64,000 nt of DNA, taken from assembly GCF_003339585.1 (NCBI RefSeq), contig NZ_QPKF01000001.1, positions 1,612,001 through 1,676,000 of the forward strand. The letters run 5' to 3'. This document shows, piece by piece, positions 1 through 8,533 of this stretch (position 1 is the first letter of the stretch; every line of letters starts with the position of its first letter). This DNA is from Exiguobacterium sp. RIT594 (lineage in GTDB: Bacteria; Bacillota; Bacilli; Exiguobacteriales; Exiguobacteriaceae). The notes below the pieces were generated by a model. That model was not told the origin of the DNA. It did no database searches and was given only the letters and a program-made list of their open reading frames with translations. The translations under genes were made by a program, and so were the position numbers.

Positions 1-464
1 CTTCGGCTTTGACCGGAATCATGAAAGCCTACGATCAGACGTCGGCTGAAACCGGGATCAAACTGACGGATGAACGAAAAGATTTGGCCCAACAAGAATT
101 GTCCGTCACGTCGGACGTTGGGAAAACGGTCGGAACGGACAAAGTCGCCGACTTGATGAACGAAATCAAAGCGGAAATCGCCAAACAAAAACCGGAAACA
201 AAAGTCGAGATCGAGAATGTCATCGTCCAAGTCATTCAAAACAACAACATCAATCTGTCCGATGCCCAGATGGAACGCTTGACCGGTTTGTTTAATCAAA
301 TGGAGCAAGCAGACCTCAACTGGGGACAAATTGAAAATGGATTGAAGGATGCCGGGCAAAACATTCAATCCTTTGCAACCTCAGAAGAAACAAAAGGATT
401 TTTTGCAAAGCTGTTTGACGGCTTAAGTGCATTTTTCAACTCCATTGCCGGCTTATTTAAATAA
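1..464 (+). CDS. DUF1002 (YpuA-like) protein, C-terminal part only
   Basis: The frame is open to the left edge (first whole codon at base 3), so the true start and any signal peptide lie outside; the stop is TAA at 462-464. About 153 residues are visible. The stretch begins with ALTGIMKAY, the kind of sequence found inside DUF1002 proteins of Bacillota, and is mostly charged amphipathic helix with a hydrophobic end (LSAFFNSIAGLFK). Family members are secreted and of unknown function. No terminator is obvious before the next leader. The family call is by resemblance; the function is unknown. Confidence 0.65.
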   Translation, partial: SALTGIMKAYDQTSAETGIKLTDERKDLAQQELSVTSDVGKTVGTDKVADLMNEIKAEIAKQKPETKVEIENVIVQVIQNNNINLSDAQMERLTGLFNQMEQADLNWGQIENGLKDAGQNIQSFATSEETKGFFAKLFDGLSAFFNSIAGLFK

Positions 465-491
465 TCTGTTCTTTCGTTCCGGTTGAAATGG

Positions 492-497
492 TAAAAT
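492..497 (+). promoter_or_regulatory. Possible -10 element of the ABC-F leader
   Basis: TAAAAT sits about 35 bases before the small leader ORF. No good -35 hexamer lies 16-18 bases upstream, so this is a weak call based on position in the only non-coding gap before the leader. Confidence 0.3.
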
Positions 498-531
498 AGA
501 GTCATCGAATGAGAAAAGGTGGTGGGAAGAC

Positions 532-612
532 ATGGGTTTTGCTGCGTGTAAGCATTGGTTGATGGAACAACTTTATCTGTTGCGCGCAATTTTTCATGGA
601 ATGGCGTTCTAA
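532..612 (+). CDS. 26-residue leader peptide upstream of the ABC-F gene
   Basis: An ATG follows a strong ribosome-binding site (AAGGTGGTGGGA, 517-528) at normal spacing and opens a 26-codon ORF starting MGFAACKHWLMEQLY and ending GMAF, with stop TAA at 610-612. The stop overlaps the left arm of a hairpin (611-629) followed by T residues, and a perfect terminator hairpin lies 70 bases further on, before the ABC-F start. Known ABC-F resistance genes such as vmlR in Bacillus and lmo0919 in Listeria are induced when ribosomes stall on such leader ORFs and disrupt a terminator. The peptide sequence itself matches nothing I recognise; its role is inferred from layout. Confidence 0.6.
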   Translation: MGFAACKHWLMEQLYLLRAIFHGMAF

Positions 613-633
613 GGGATCAGTCTGCCCTTTTTT
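611..633 (+). terminator. Weak hairpin with T-run at the leader-ORF stop
   Basis: AAGGG (611-615) can pair with CCCTT (625-629), with CA/TG inside, followed by TTTT. The left arm overlaps the stop codon of the leader ORF, so a ribosome paused there would mask it. The short stem makes this less certain than the next hairpin. Confidence 0.4.
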
Positions 634-684
634 GAAGAACTCCATACTTGAAAAATAAAGCAAAGCGCATCTTCCACGAGTCGA

Positions 685-713
685 GGAGAGTGCTGTTTGC
701 ACTCTCCTTTTTT
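685..713 (+). terminator. Attenuator terminator in the ABC-F leader
   Basis: GGAGAGTGC (685-693), loop TGTTT, GCACTCTCC (699-707), then six T. The nine-base stem is perfect. It ends 25 bases before the ABC-F start codon and follows the leader ORF, so it must be bypassed for the gene to be expressed. CGCATC (666-671) and GATGCG (714-719) can extend the structure. I could not identify an antiterminator pairing by eye. Confidence 0.8.
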
Positions 714-737
714 GATGCGTCAGAGAGGACATTTCCT

Positions 738-2603
738 ATGATGATCTGCGACATGCAACACCTGACAAAACAATTCGGAGGCGAAGACGTTCTAACGGAC
801 GTCTCCCTCTTTATCCAATCAAACGACCGGATCGGTTTAATCGGACGCAACGGGAGCGGGAAAACAACTCTCCTGCGTTTGATGGCACGACTTGATTCAC
901 CCGATGCCGGGACTATCTATCAAAAAAGCGGACTATCGATCGGTTACTTGGAACAGTTACCGGTCTACAATTCCGGCATGACCGGACTTGATGTCCTATG
1001 GACCGCTTTTGCCTCCTTGCTCGACTTACGCCAGTCACTACACGATCTCGAACAAGCCATGACAACGAACACGGATCAAATCGAATCGTTGCTTGAGCAG
1101 TACACGAAGGTGACGGAAACATTCGAGCGGCAAGGCGGTTATCTGCTTGAATCCAAAGTCGACCGGATGATTAACGGTTTACGACTACATCCTCTACTCG
1201 ACCGGTCGTTCGAGCAGCTCAGCGGCGGCGAACAAACGAAAATCTGCCTCGGACGTATGCTGTTAACCGAACCCGATTTGTTGATTCTCGATGAGCCGAC
1301 GAACCATCTTGATCTCGAAGCCGTCGAATGGCTTGAATCCTTTTTATCGAGCTATGCCGGCGCCGTTCTGATCGTGTCACACGATCGTGTATTTCTCGAT
1401 ACGGTCGTAACGAGCATTGCCGAACTGGAAGATGGTCAGATTCAACTATACCGGGGGAACTATTCGTACTATATGACGGAAAAAGAACGGCTGTTGCTCG
1501 AGCAATTCCATGCCTATCAAGAACAACAAAAAAAAATCAAGCAAATGAAGGATGCGATCCGCCGCCTTCGCCAGTGGGCGAATGAAGCTTCTCCACCGAG
1601 CGAAAAGCTGTTTCGGAAAGCGAAATCGATGGAACGGGCACTTGAACGGATCGAACGTATTAAACGTCCTCAACTCGAAGCCGTGACGCCCGATGTCGTT
1701 TTTAATGCCCAAGGCAAAACAAGCCGGATGGTCTATCGACTAGAAGATGTCAGCGTCTCCTTTACCGAGAATCCTTTGTTTCACGCCTTAACTGTTGAAA
1801 TCGTCGCAAAAGATCGCCTGGCCATCGTCGGCGCCAATGGCAGCGGAAAAACGACACTGTTGCAACTGTTGTTAGGACGGATCCAACCGACAAGCGGTCT
1901 CATCTCGCGGGGGCCTTCGGTGAAAATCGGCTATTTATCGCAACACATCGATTTTCCTGACGATCAACGTTTGATTGATATCTTCCGGTCAAGTATCGCT
2001 AGCGATGAAGGGACAGCCCGAAAACACCTCGCCCAGTTTTTATTTTTCGGTCCGCGTGTCTTTTTACCTGTGAGCGCTTTAAGCGGGGGCGAGCGTATGC
2101 GTCTGATGCTCGCAATTTTAGTCCACTCGGAACTAAACGTCTTGATTCTCGATGAACCGACGAATCATCTCGATATCGAATCACGTGACGCTCTCGAAGA
2201 GGCACTTGAGTCGTTTGAAGGGACGTTGATCGCCGTTTCACATGACCGCTACTTCTTGAATCGTCTGTTTACGAAAACACTTTGGCTTGAGCAAACGCCG
2301 GCGTTGTATCACGGTCCCTACGCCTATGCGGTAAGTAAGCACGCTGTAAAGTCTCCTGTGGCTGAAACGGAACACATCCCTTCAAATAAAAAACTGCCTA
2401 AACGATCAACTCCGATTTCTCCGATGCAACGCTCACGACAACTGGAAGAATCCATTAATCAGACAGAGCAGGAGCTCCATCTGCTGGGATCAGAACTGGA
2501 ACAGGCAACGGATTACGACATATTGACGAAACTTTTTGACGCGCGTGAAGAGCTGGTGCATCACCTCAACGACCTTTACGAACAATTTCTGACTTTGGAA
2601 TGA
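738..2603 (+). CDS. ABC-F family ATPase, ribosome-associated (possible antibiotic-resistance type)
   Basis: A 621-residue soluble protein with two ABC cassettes and no membrane segments. Walker A motifs are GRNGSGKTT (about residue 36) and GANGSGKTT (about 365). Signatures are LSGGEQ (161) and LSGGER (448), each followed by ILDEPTNHLD. A charged linker between the cassettes (about 240-310) is the P-site tRNA-interacting region of ABC-F proteins, and a coiled coil forms the last 60 residues. ATG 738 is chosen for its RBS (AGAGAGG) and because the domain starts there; the longer frame from 648 would run through the attenuator. ABC-F proteins act on stalled or drug-bound ribosomes. The leader suggests drug induction, but the subfamily (YdiF-like or resistance-type) cannot be fixed by eye. 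Confidence 0.85.
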   Translation: MMICDMQHLTKQFGGEDVLTDVSLFIQSNDRIGLIGRNGSGKTTLLRLMARLDSPDAGTIYQKSGLSIGYLEQLPVYNSGMTGLDVLWTAFASLLDLRQSLHDLEQAMTTNTDQIESLLEQYTKVTETFERQGGYLLESKVDRMINGLRLHPLLDRSFEQLSGGEQTKICLGRMLLTEPDLLILDEPTNHLDLEAVEWLESFLSSYAGAVLIVSHDRVFLDTVVTSIAELEDGQIQLYRGNYSYYMTEKERLLLEQFHAYQEQQKKIKQMKDAIRRLRQWANEASPPSEKLFRKAKSMERALERIERIKRPQLEAVTPDVVFNAQGKTSRMVYRLEDVSVSFTENPLFHALTVEIVAKDRLAIVGANGSGKTTLLQLLLGRIQPTSGLISRGPSVKIGYLSQHIDFPDDQRLIDIFRSSIASDEGTARKHLAQFLFFGPRVFLPVSALSGGERMRLMLAILVHSELNVLILDEPTNHLDIESRDALEEALESFEGTLIAVSHDRYFLNRLFTKTLWLEQTPALYHGPYAYAVSKHAVKSPVAETEHIPSNKKLPKRSTPISPMQRSRQLEESINQTEQELHLLGSELEQATDYDILTKLFDAREELVHHLNDLYEQFLTLE

Positions 2604-2631
2604 CCAATCTGTTTCTTAGCATTTCTTTTTT

Positions 2632-2662
2632 GACCTGTCGTCCTCTTCGGCAGGTCTTTTTT
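2632..2662 (+). terminator. Terminator after the ABC-F gene
   Basis: GACCTG (2632-2637) pairs with CAGGTC (2651-2656), with CG pairs inside, followed by six T. It lies 28 bases after the stop codon. Confidence 0.8.
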
Positions 2663-2741
2663 CATAGTAAAAAACAAACTCTTTTTTACATTCTAAATAG
2701 TTAACACAGTTAGTTTGTGAAAAAAAGTTTTAAAATTTATC

Positions 2742-2769
2742 TTGCTTATTATCTGAAAATTCGTATAAT
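2742..2769 (+). promoter_or_regulatory. Sigma-A promoter of the AGCS symporter gene
   Basis: TTGCTT (2742-2747), a 16-base spacer, then a perfect TATAAT (2764-2769), 47 bases before the start codon, in an AT-rich stretch that follows the previous terminator. Confidence 0.7.
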
Positions 2770-2816
2770 TTAGCGTATAGCCATTTTACTACAACACATT
2801 AGGAGGAATTTTTCAG

Positions 2817-4292
2817 ATGGATGCCTTTCAGCAAGCAGTACAATCAGGAGTCGATTTTGCCAACAACTTATTATGGTCTTATGTTTTAATCGCGGCACTG
2901 ATCGGAGTCGGCATCTACTTTACGATTCGGACAAAATTCATTCAGTTCCGGTACTTAAAAGAAATGTTCCGTGTCACACTCGATAAAAACGAGAAGACAA
3001 CGGACGATGAAGGACAAAGCATCACCTCTTTACAGTCGTTCTTCATCGGTGCCGCTACGCGAATCGGAACTGGTAACCTCGCCGGTGTTACGATTGCCAT
3101 TACGCTCGGCGGTCCCGGTGCCGTCTTCTGGATGTGGATGGTCGCATTACTCGGAGGCGCAACGGCTTTAATTGAAAGTACGCTTGCTCAAGTCTATAAA
3201 GTCCGCGACAGTAAAACGAATGCTTACCGCGGCGGTCCCGCCTACTACATCGAAAAAGGTTTAAAAAACCGTGCGCTCGGTGTTGTCTTCGCCATCTTAA
3301 TCGCTGTCACGTTCGGCTTAATCTTCAATTCCGTTCAATCGAACACGATTGCGGCAGCATTTGATAATGCCTTTGGTGTCAATAAAGCTGTCGTCGGCGG
3401 AGTACTCGTTGTCTTGACAGGACTGGTCATCTTCGGTGGTGTTCACCGGGTGGCGAAGTTCTCAGCTATCGTCGTCCCTGTCATGGCCGGTCTTTACCTG
3501 ATTGCTGCTCTGTTCGTCGTCGTCACGAACCTGACGGAACTTCCCGGCGTCTTCGCGATGATCTTCAAGAGCGCTTTCGGCATCGAGCAAGCTTTCGGCG
3601 GATCGGTCGGAGCCGCGATTTCGCTTGGTGTCAAACGGGGTCTGTTCTCAAACGAAGCCGGTATGGGTTCTGCACCGAACGCTGCCGCGGCGGCCGAAGT
3701 TTCTCACCCAGCCAAACAAGGATTCCTACAAACACTTGGTGTTTTCCTTGATACGTTGATCGTTTGTACAGCAACAGCTGCTATCGTCTTGTTGAGTGAC
3801 AGCTATGCTTCAGGTAACGGCGAAGGAATCGCCATGCTACAGAATGCTCTAGGTGAGCAGCTTGGCGCTATCGCTCCAGCTTTCATTGCAATCTGTGTCT
3901 TCTTGTTCGCCTTCAGTTCGATCGTCGGCAGCTACTACTACGGTGAAACAAACATCGAATTCATCAAAAACAGTCCGGCTGCTGTCTTCGGATTCCGGAT
4001 TGCGACAATGGCCTTTGTTTTCATCGGTTCCGTACTCAGTCTGGGAATGGTTTGGAGCTTCGCTGACCTCTTCATGGCAGGTATGACGTTGATCAACTTG
4101 ACGGCCATCTCACTCTTAGGCGGTATCGCCCTCAAAGTCATCAACGATTACCAGGAACAACGGAAAAAAGGACTCGATCCTGTCTTCTCGGCGAAAGCAC
4201 TCGGTATCGAAAATACAGAGTGTTGGGACGAAGAAGAAACCGTTCGTCCGGCAGCAGGAGAAGCATCCCCTCCTCCAATCGCCCGTCGCTAA
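2817..4292 (+). CDS. Amino acid carrier protein, AGCS family (sodium/alanine or glutamine symporter)
   Basis: A 491-residue multi-pass membrane protein, the usual length for the alanine/glycine:cation symporter family. It has about ten hydrophobic segments, the N-terminal signature region around ATRIGTGNLAGV (about residue 80) and the RGLFSNEAGMGSAPNAAA segment (about 275-295) typical of AGCS transporters. The RBS AGGAGG (2801-2806) fixes the ATG. It stands alone between its own promoter and a strong terminator. The family imports alanine, glycine or glutamine with sodium; the substrate cannot be told from sequence here. B. subtilis AlsT is a relative. Confidence 0.9.
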   Translation: MDAFQQAVQSGVDFANNLLWSYVLIAALIGVGIYFTIRTKFIQFRYLKEMFRVTLDKNEKTTDDEGQSITSLQSFFIGAATRIGTGNLAGVTIAITLGGPGAVFWMWMVALLGGATALIESTLAQVYKVRDSKTNAYRGGPAYYIEKGLKNRALGVVFAILIAVTFGLIFNSVQSNTIAAAFDNAFGVNKAVVGGVLVVLTGLVIFGGVHRVAKFSAIVVPVMAGLYLIAALFVVVTNLTELPGVFAMIFKSAFGIEQAFGGSVGAAISLGVKRGLFSNEAGMGSAPNAAAAAEVSHPAKQGFLQTLGVFLDTLIVCTATAAIVLLSDSYASGNGEGIAMLQNALGEQLGAIAPAFIAICVFLFAFSSIVGSYYYGETNIEFIKNSPAAVFGFRIATMAFVFIGSVLSLGMVWSFADLFMAGMTLINLTAISLLGGIALKVINDYQEQRKKGLDPVFSAKALGIENTECWDEEETVRPAAGEASPPPIARR

Positions 4293-4303
4293 TTTCATCG
4301 TTT

Positions 4304-4344
4304 CCTTGGACATGACGAATCTTCGTGATGTCCAAGGTTTTTTT
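4304..4344 (+). terminator. Terminator after the symporter gene
   Basis: CCTTGGACAT (4304-4313) pairs perfectly with ATGTCCAAGG (4328-4337), followed by seven T. Confidence 0.85.
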
Positions 4345-4412
4345 CTGTCCAGGATTATGTTTATGGAATCTTGGGAAAATAGGAACAGGTAGAATCAAAG
4401 GAGGAATCATTT

Positions 4413-5303
4413 GTGTCAAAAGTCATGCTCATCATCAATCCGTCATCCGGTAAAGAACTTGGAAAGAAACACGCTGAATTTGCGGAAGGAACATTGGCGC
4501 AACGGTTTACGGAAGTCGATGTCCGTTTTACGGAAAAAGAACGCGATGCAACCGAATTTGCCAAACAAGCTGCAGTCGGGCATTATGATGCCGTCGTCGC
4601 TATGGGTGGAGATGGAACGGTTAATGAAGTCATCACCGGCATCGCGGAACAAGAACATCGACCGACGCTTGGCATCGTGCCGCTCGGAACGGTCAATGAC
4701 TTAGCGCGTGCATTAAACATTCCGACAGATCCGCAGGAAGCTATCAGCGTTTTAGAGGATGCCCCGTCCCGCCCGCTCGACATCGGTAAGTATGATGATC
4801 ATTATTTCATGAACGTCATCGCTGTCGGTTTGATTGCAGAAGCGGTCGAAGAAGTAAGTGTCGAACAAAAAACATCGCTTGGTTCCGTCGCCTACTTCAT
4901 TGAAGGACTAAAAGCCTTTAAAGACCACAGTCCCTATCCGATCCAACTGACGGCGAAAGAAAAATCGTTTGATGGTGAAACGCCTCTCCTGATCATTTCC
5001 TTGACCAATTCCGTCGGCGGTTTCGAATCGTTTGCGAAAGAAGCCCGTGTCGACGATGGTCTGTTGCATGTCTTCATCGTCAAACAGCTTGGTTTCTTTG
5101 ATGCCTTACAGGCCTTACCGAAACTATTAACCGGAAAAATTTCTGACGCTGATCAGGTGGAATATTTTACGACAAAAGAAGTTCATATCGATTCAAAGGA
5201 ACGTCTCCCGATTAATGCTGACGGCGACACAGCGGGTCATCTTCCCGTTACGGTTCAGGTCTTAAGTCAGCATTTAACTGTTTTCGCACCCGTTTCCAAC
5301 TAA
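4413..5303 (+). CDS. Diacylglycerol/lipid kinase, YegS/BmrU family
   Basis: A 296-residue protein with the DAGK catalytic domain: N-terminal NPSSGK, the nucleotide-binding GGDGTVNEV (residues 65-73) and PLGTVNDLARAL (about 90-101), then a beta-rich C-terminal domain with an acidic metal site near DGD. The start is GTG 4413, preceded by AAAGGAGG (4397-4404). Such soluble kinases phosphorylate diacylglycerol or related lipids at the membrane. In bacteria with lipoteichoic acid this recycles diacylglycerol, and the window also carries ltaS far downstream. It is monocistronic, with a terminator right after it. The exact substrate is unknown. Confidence 0.85.
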   Translation: MSKVMLIINPSSGKELGKKHAEFAEGTLAQRFTEVDVRFTEKERDATEFAKQAAVGHYDAVVAMGGDGTVNEVITGIAEQEHRPTLGIVPLGTVNDLARALNIPTDPQEAISVLEDAPSRPLDIGKYDDHYFMNVIAVGLIAEAVEEVSVEQKTSLGSVAYFIEGLKAFKDHSPYPIQLTAKEKSFDGETPLLIISLTNSVGGFESFAKEARVDDGLLHVFIVKQLGFFDALQALPKLLTGKISDADQVEYFTTKEVHIDSKERLPINADGDTAGHLPVTVQVLSQHLTVFAPVSN

Positions 5304-5316
5304 TTCTTTTTGCCTA

Positions 5317-5367
5317 TAGCCCGTGACGATGTGAGACACACATCATCACGGGCTATTAATTTTTTTC
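5317..5367 (+). terminator. Terminator after the lipid kinase gene
   Basis: TAGCCCGTGA (5317-5326) pairs with TCACGGGCTA (5346-5355), with GATGTG/CACATC inside, then a T-rich tail. Confidence 0.85.
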
Positions 5368-5629
5368 ATAAAAAGGGCTATACATTCTATTTTAGTAAAA
5401 ATAAATTCAGATACCAAATGAAAAATATTCCATTACAATATATGTTATACAACTATAATCTTGCAATGAAACTGAAATATTTTTGTGTTATTCGCGATGC
5501 TATAATCATTCTATCAAGAAAATATTTATACATATTAAATACATATGCTTTGCATCTTACAACTTTGAAAGGGTCTTGTTCCCTTACATAATCGTCCGTC
5601 GTCTTTCACACTTTAGGAGGAACTTCTAC
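5368..5629 (+). promoter_or_regulatory. AT-rich upstream region of the M23 peptidase gene, two TATAAT boxes
   Basis: About 260 bases without a credible gene. Two perfect TATAAT boxes occur at 5454-5459 and 5501-5506. Neither has a good -35 hexamer (nearest TTACAA at 5433 and TTTTG-like bases near 5480). A transcript from either box would have a 120-170 base untranslated leader before the AGGAGG (5615-5620). A short ORF at 5310-5591 runs through the preceding terminator and is not credible. Confidence 0.4.
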
Positions 5630-6346
5630 ATGAAACGCATGATTACAACTATGACAATGACAGCACTGATGGTTTCTGGTTTCGCTACAACGGGTATAGA
5701 AAAAGTTGAAGCAGCAACAACGTACAAAGTAAAAGTAACTGCAGACGGGTTGCGGGTTCGAACGGGTCCTTCGACTGCTTACAAAGTTGTCGGTAGTGTC
5801 AATTCTGGTCAAACCTTCAATTATTTAGGAGTGTCCGGATCTTGGACAAAAATTTCTTACGGCGGCACATCCCGTTACATCTCTTCTACATATGCTAAAA
5901 AATACAGTGTTACGACATCTGCAAAAGCGTCTAGCGGATTTTCACGACCAGCCAGTGGACGGATTGCCCAAGGGTATGGTGCCGCTAGCGGTACTTACGG
6001 TTACACGTTCCATAACGGGATTGATATCGCTGCCCCGACCGGTACACCGGTTTATGCTTCTGCTGCCGGTACAGTCATCACTTCCCGGTATTACGGCGCT
6101 TACGGTAACCACATCATGATGAAGCATACTGTCAATGGAATTTCCTATACGACGGTATATGCACACTTAAGCAGTCGTGCTGTTTCTGTTGGACAAACGG
6201 TTGCTAAGGGTTCACGCATCGGTAATATCGGCAACACCGGCAACTCATTCGGCTCACACCTTCATTTCGAAATGCACCGTGGAAACTATGTTTACAGCGC
6301 TTCTTCTGCGGCAAACAGCGTCAACCCGCTGAACTATTTTAATTAA
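5630..6346 (+). CDS. Secreted SH3b-M23 cell-wall peptidase
   Basis: A 238-residue protein. Residues 1-28 form a signal peptide ending VEA, with probable cleavage before A29. Residues about 31-92 are an SH3b wall-binding domain (LRVRTGPSTAYKVVG). Residues about 105-235 are an M23 (lysostaphin-type) domain with HNGID (H128, D132), YAH (H179) and HLH (H210, H212), the full zinc and catalytic set. The start is set by AGGAGG at 5615-5620; the longer frame from 5483 has no signal peptide at its front. Family members cut peptide bonds in peptidoglycan outside the cell. The gene is single, between terminators. Confidence 0.9.
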   Translation: MKRMITTMTMTALMVSGFATTGIEKVEAATTYKVKVTADGLRVRTGPSTAYKVVGSVNSGQTFNYLGVSGSWTKISYGGTSRYISSTYAKKYSVTTSAKASSGFSRPASGRIAQGYGAASGTYGYTFHNGIDIAAPTGTPVYASAAGTVITSRYYGAYGNHIMMKHTVNGISYTTVYAHLSSRAVSVGQTVAKGSRIGNIGNTGNSFGSHLHFEMHRGNYVYSASSAANSVNPLNYFN

Positions 6347-6359
6347 GACCTGATCTTCT

Positions 6360-6395
6360 CTCACGCGACTGTTTGTCTTCGCGTGAGTTTTTTTT
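6360..6395 (+). terminator. Terminator after the M23 peptidase gene
   Basis: CTCACGCG (6360-6367) and CGCGTGAG (6380-6387) form a perfect stem followed by eight T. Confidence 0.85.
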
Positions 6396-6472
6396 GTTGT
6401 TCGTTCGAGATGAAATCCTTTGCAAAGAATGATACGGTTATAGGACAGACTTTCCGTAAAGGAGGATTTCCC

Positions 6473-8461
6473 TTGAAGAAGACACTCCCGCTTCTGCTTT
6501 CGACAAGCTTCGTACTGACCATCCTTGCCGGCTGCCAAGATCAGCCGACACCTGAAGAACGATTAGATGCCTATATCAAATTATGGGAAAAACAAGATTA
6601 CGATAAAATGTATGCTGATTATGCCAGCAAGGAAACTAAAAAAACATACGGTAAAAAAGAGTTTATTGATCGGACAAAAAAATTAGCCGATTCTCTTGCC
6701 ATTGAAAAGATCTCTGTCGAACGAATGAAAACCGAAGAAAACGAAGAGAAGGAACAGACCAGTTTACCGGTGACAATCTCTTTTGAGACACTGGCCGGAC
6801 CGGTTTCCTATAAAAAAGACGTCCCGTTGACGTTCGAGAAACAACAAGATACGGAAAACTGGTTCATTGACTGGGATTCTTCGTTTGTTTTGAAGGATTT
6901 CAAGAAAGAGGATCAAGTCCAGTTGACGACGCTCGATGCCAAACGTGGTGATTTACTTGATGTCAAAAATCAGCCTCTCGCCACGACAGGGACCGGTTAC
7001 CAAGTCGGGGCCATTGCAGGTGAAGTCAAGGATCTTACGGCGCTTGCTAAACGGCTCGACCGTCCTGTCTCTGCAATCGAAGATGCACTCGGCGCCAGTT
7101 GGGTCAAGGATGGACAATTCGTTCCGCTGAAGACGTATACAGCAAATGATAAATCAAAAATCGATCGCCTCAAGCAACTCGACGGTATCAGCGTCAAGGA
7201 AACGGAAGTCCGGACATATCCGTTCGGGAAAGCGACTTCCCATTTGATCGGCTATACCGGTTCCGCAACAGCCGATGACATCAAACAATCCAAACAAACG
7301 ATCCAAGCAGGCGAACAAGTCGGAAAACGGGGACTTGAACAAGTGCTCGACGAGACGTTGCGCGGTACGTCCGGTGCCCGAATCAACATCGTCAAGCCGG
7401 ATAAAACAACGGTTACCGTCGCCGAGACGGAAGCAAAGGATGGACAGGATATCGAACTGACGATCGACGGGAAGTTACAACAAACGACCTATGCGACGAT
7501 GAAAGAGGATCCGGGGACTGCGACCGCGATTGATCCCCGGACCGGGGAGACCCGTGTCCTGTTAAGTTCTCCCGGATTCGATCCGTCGGAATTTACAACG
7601 GGTATTTCACAGGCCCGTCTCGATACGTTGACGAACGATCCGGATCAACCGCTGTTGAACCGGTTTACGAGTGCCTTTGCTCCCGGCTCGACCCAAAAAC
7701 CGTTGACGGCAGCGGTCGGCTTAAAAAGTCAAACGCTCGATCCGGAAAAAGCGTATACGATTGACGGGTTAAAGACAAAAATCGACGGTTTCAACGTCAC
7801 CCGGATTCACGAGACACCGGATCCGGTCAATCTCCATAATGCTTTGGTCTACTCGGATAATATCTACTTCGCAAAATCGACACTCGAACAAATCGGAACC
7901 ACCACGTTTACTTCCGGTCTTGAAGCACTTGGATACGGAGAAAAGATTCCCTTCACCTATCCGATGCGGGCGTCACAAATTTCAAACGACGGTTCGATTG
8001 CTTCCGACGGTCAGCTGATGGATACATCTTATGGACAAGGACAGATGCTGACGAACATCCTGCACCTTGCTTCGATGTACGAGATCTTCTTGACGGACGG
8101 GACAATTTATCGACCGACGTTGCTTGCAGAAGAAAAAACGAAGCAGGTCTGGAAAAAAGACGTCCTCGACGCAAAAGATGCTGCAATGATCCGCGACGAT
8201 CTGTATGATGTCGTTCATGCCGGCTATTCCTTACCGGCTGATATTCCTGAAATTAAAGTTGCCGGCAAAACAGGTACAGCTGAACTAAAGAAGTCCGGTG
8301 AAGAAAACGGCCAGGAGAACGGCTTTTTCGTCGGCTATGATAATGACAAGAAAGATTTGCTCGTTGCGATCATGATTGAATCGGTCGAGAAGGAAGACCG
8401 GGGCAGCCCGTACGTATCGGGTCTCGTCGCTGACGTTTTAAAGAGTCATGCCAACAAATGA
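6473..8461 (+). CDS. pbpC: Penicillin-binding protein, class B, MecA_N type (PBP3-like lipoprotein)
   Basis: A 662-residue protein starting at TTG 6473, with AAAGGAGG just upstream. The lipobox LAGC puts the lipidated Cys at residue 21. Residues about 27-135 are the NTF2-like MecA_N domain, followed by the PBP dimerisation domain and then the transpeptidase with S406-T-Q-K409, S461-D-N and K599-T-G. All catalytic motifs are intact. Family members cross-link peptidoglycan outside the membrane; B. subtilis PBP3 and staphylococcal PBP2a share this layout and can have low beta-lactam affinity. Resistance cannot be judged from sequence. The upstream frame from 6383 runs through a terminator and is rejected. 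Confidence 0.88.
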   Translation: MKKTLPLLLSTSFVLTILAGCQDQPTPEERLDAYIKLWEKQDYDKMYADYASKETKKTYGKKEFIDRTKKLADSLAIEKISVERMKTEENEEKEQTSLPVTISFETLAGPVSYKKDVPLTFEKQQDTENWFIDWDSSFVLKDFKKEDQVQLTTLDAKRGDLLDVKNQPLATTGTGYQVGAIAGEVKDLTALAKRLDRPVSAIEDALGASWVKDGQFVPLKTYTANDKSKIDRLKQLDGISVKETEVRTYPFGKATSHLIGYTGSATADDIKQSKQTIQAGEQVGKRGLEQVLDETLRGTSGARINIVKPDKTTVTVAETEAKDGQDIELTIDGKLQQTTYATMKEDPGTATAIDPRTGETRVLLSSPGFDPSEFTTGISQARLDTLTNDPDQPLLNRFTSAFAPGSTQKPLTAAVGLKSQTLDPEKAYTIDGLKTKIDGFNVTRIHETPDPVNLHNALVYSDNIYFAKSTLEQIGTTTFTSGLEALGYGEKIPFTYPMRASQISNDGSIASDGQLMDTSYGQGQMLTNILHLASMYEIFLTDGTIYRPTLLAEEKTKQVWKKDVLDAKDAAMIRDDLYDVVHAGYSLPADIPEIKVAGKTGTAELKKSGEENGQENGFFVGYDNDKKDLLVAIMIESVEKEDRGSPYVSGLVADVLKSHANK

Positions 8462-8478
8462 AAAGTGATGCTACAGCA

Positions 8479-8520
8479 AACGAGGGTACCGGAATGAAAA
8501 ATCCGGTACCCTCGTTTTGT
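8479..8520. terminator. Shared terminator between pbpC and trpA
   Basis: AACGAGGGTACCGG (8479-8492) pairs perfectly with CCGGTACCCTCGTT (8503-8516). It lies between two converging genes. The T-run is short on both sides, but the 14-base stem is very strong. Confidence 0.8.
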
Positions 8521-8533
8521 GATGCTCCTATTT

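Noticed and set aside
5310-5591. 93-residue plus-strand ORF before the M23 gene
   Set aside because: It starts in the coding gap, runs through a strong terminator and has AT-rich, non-protein-like composition.
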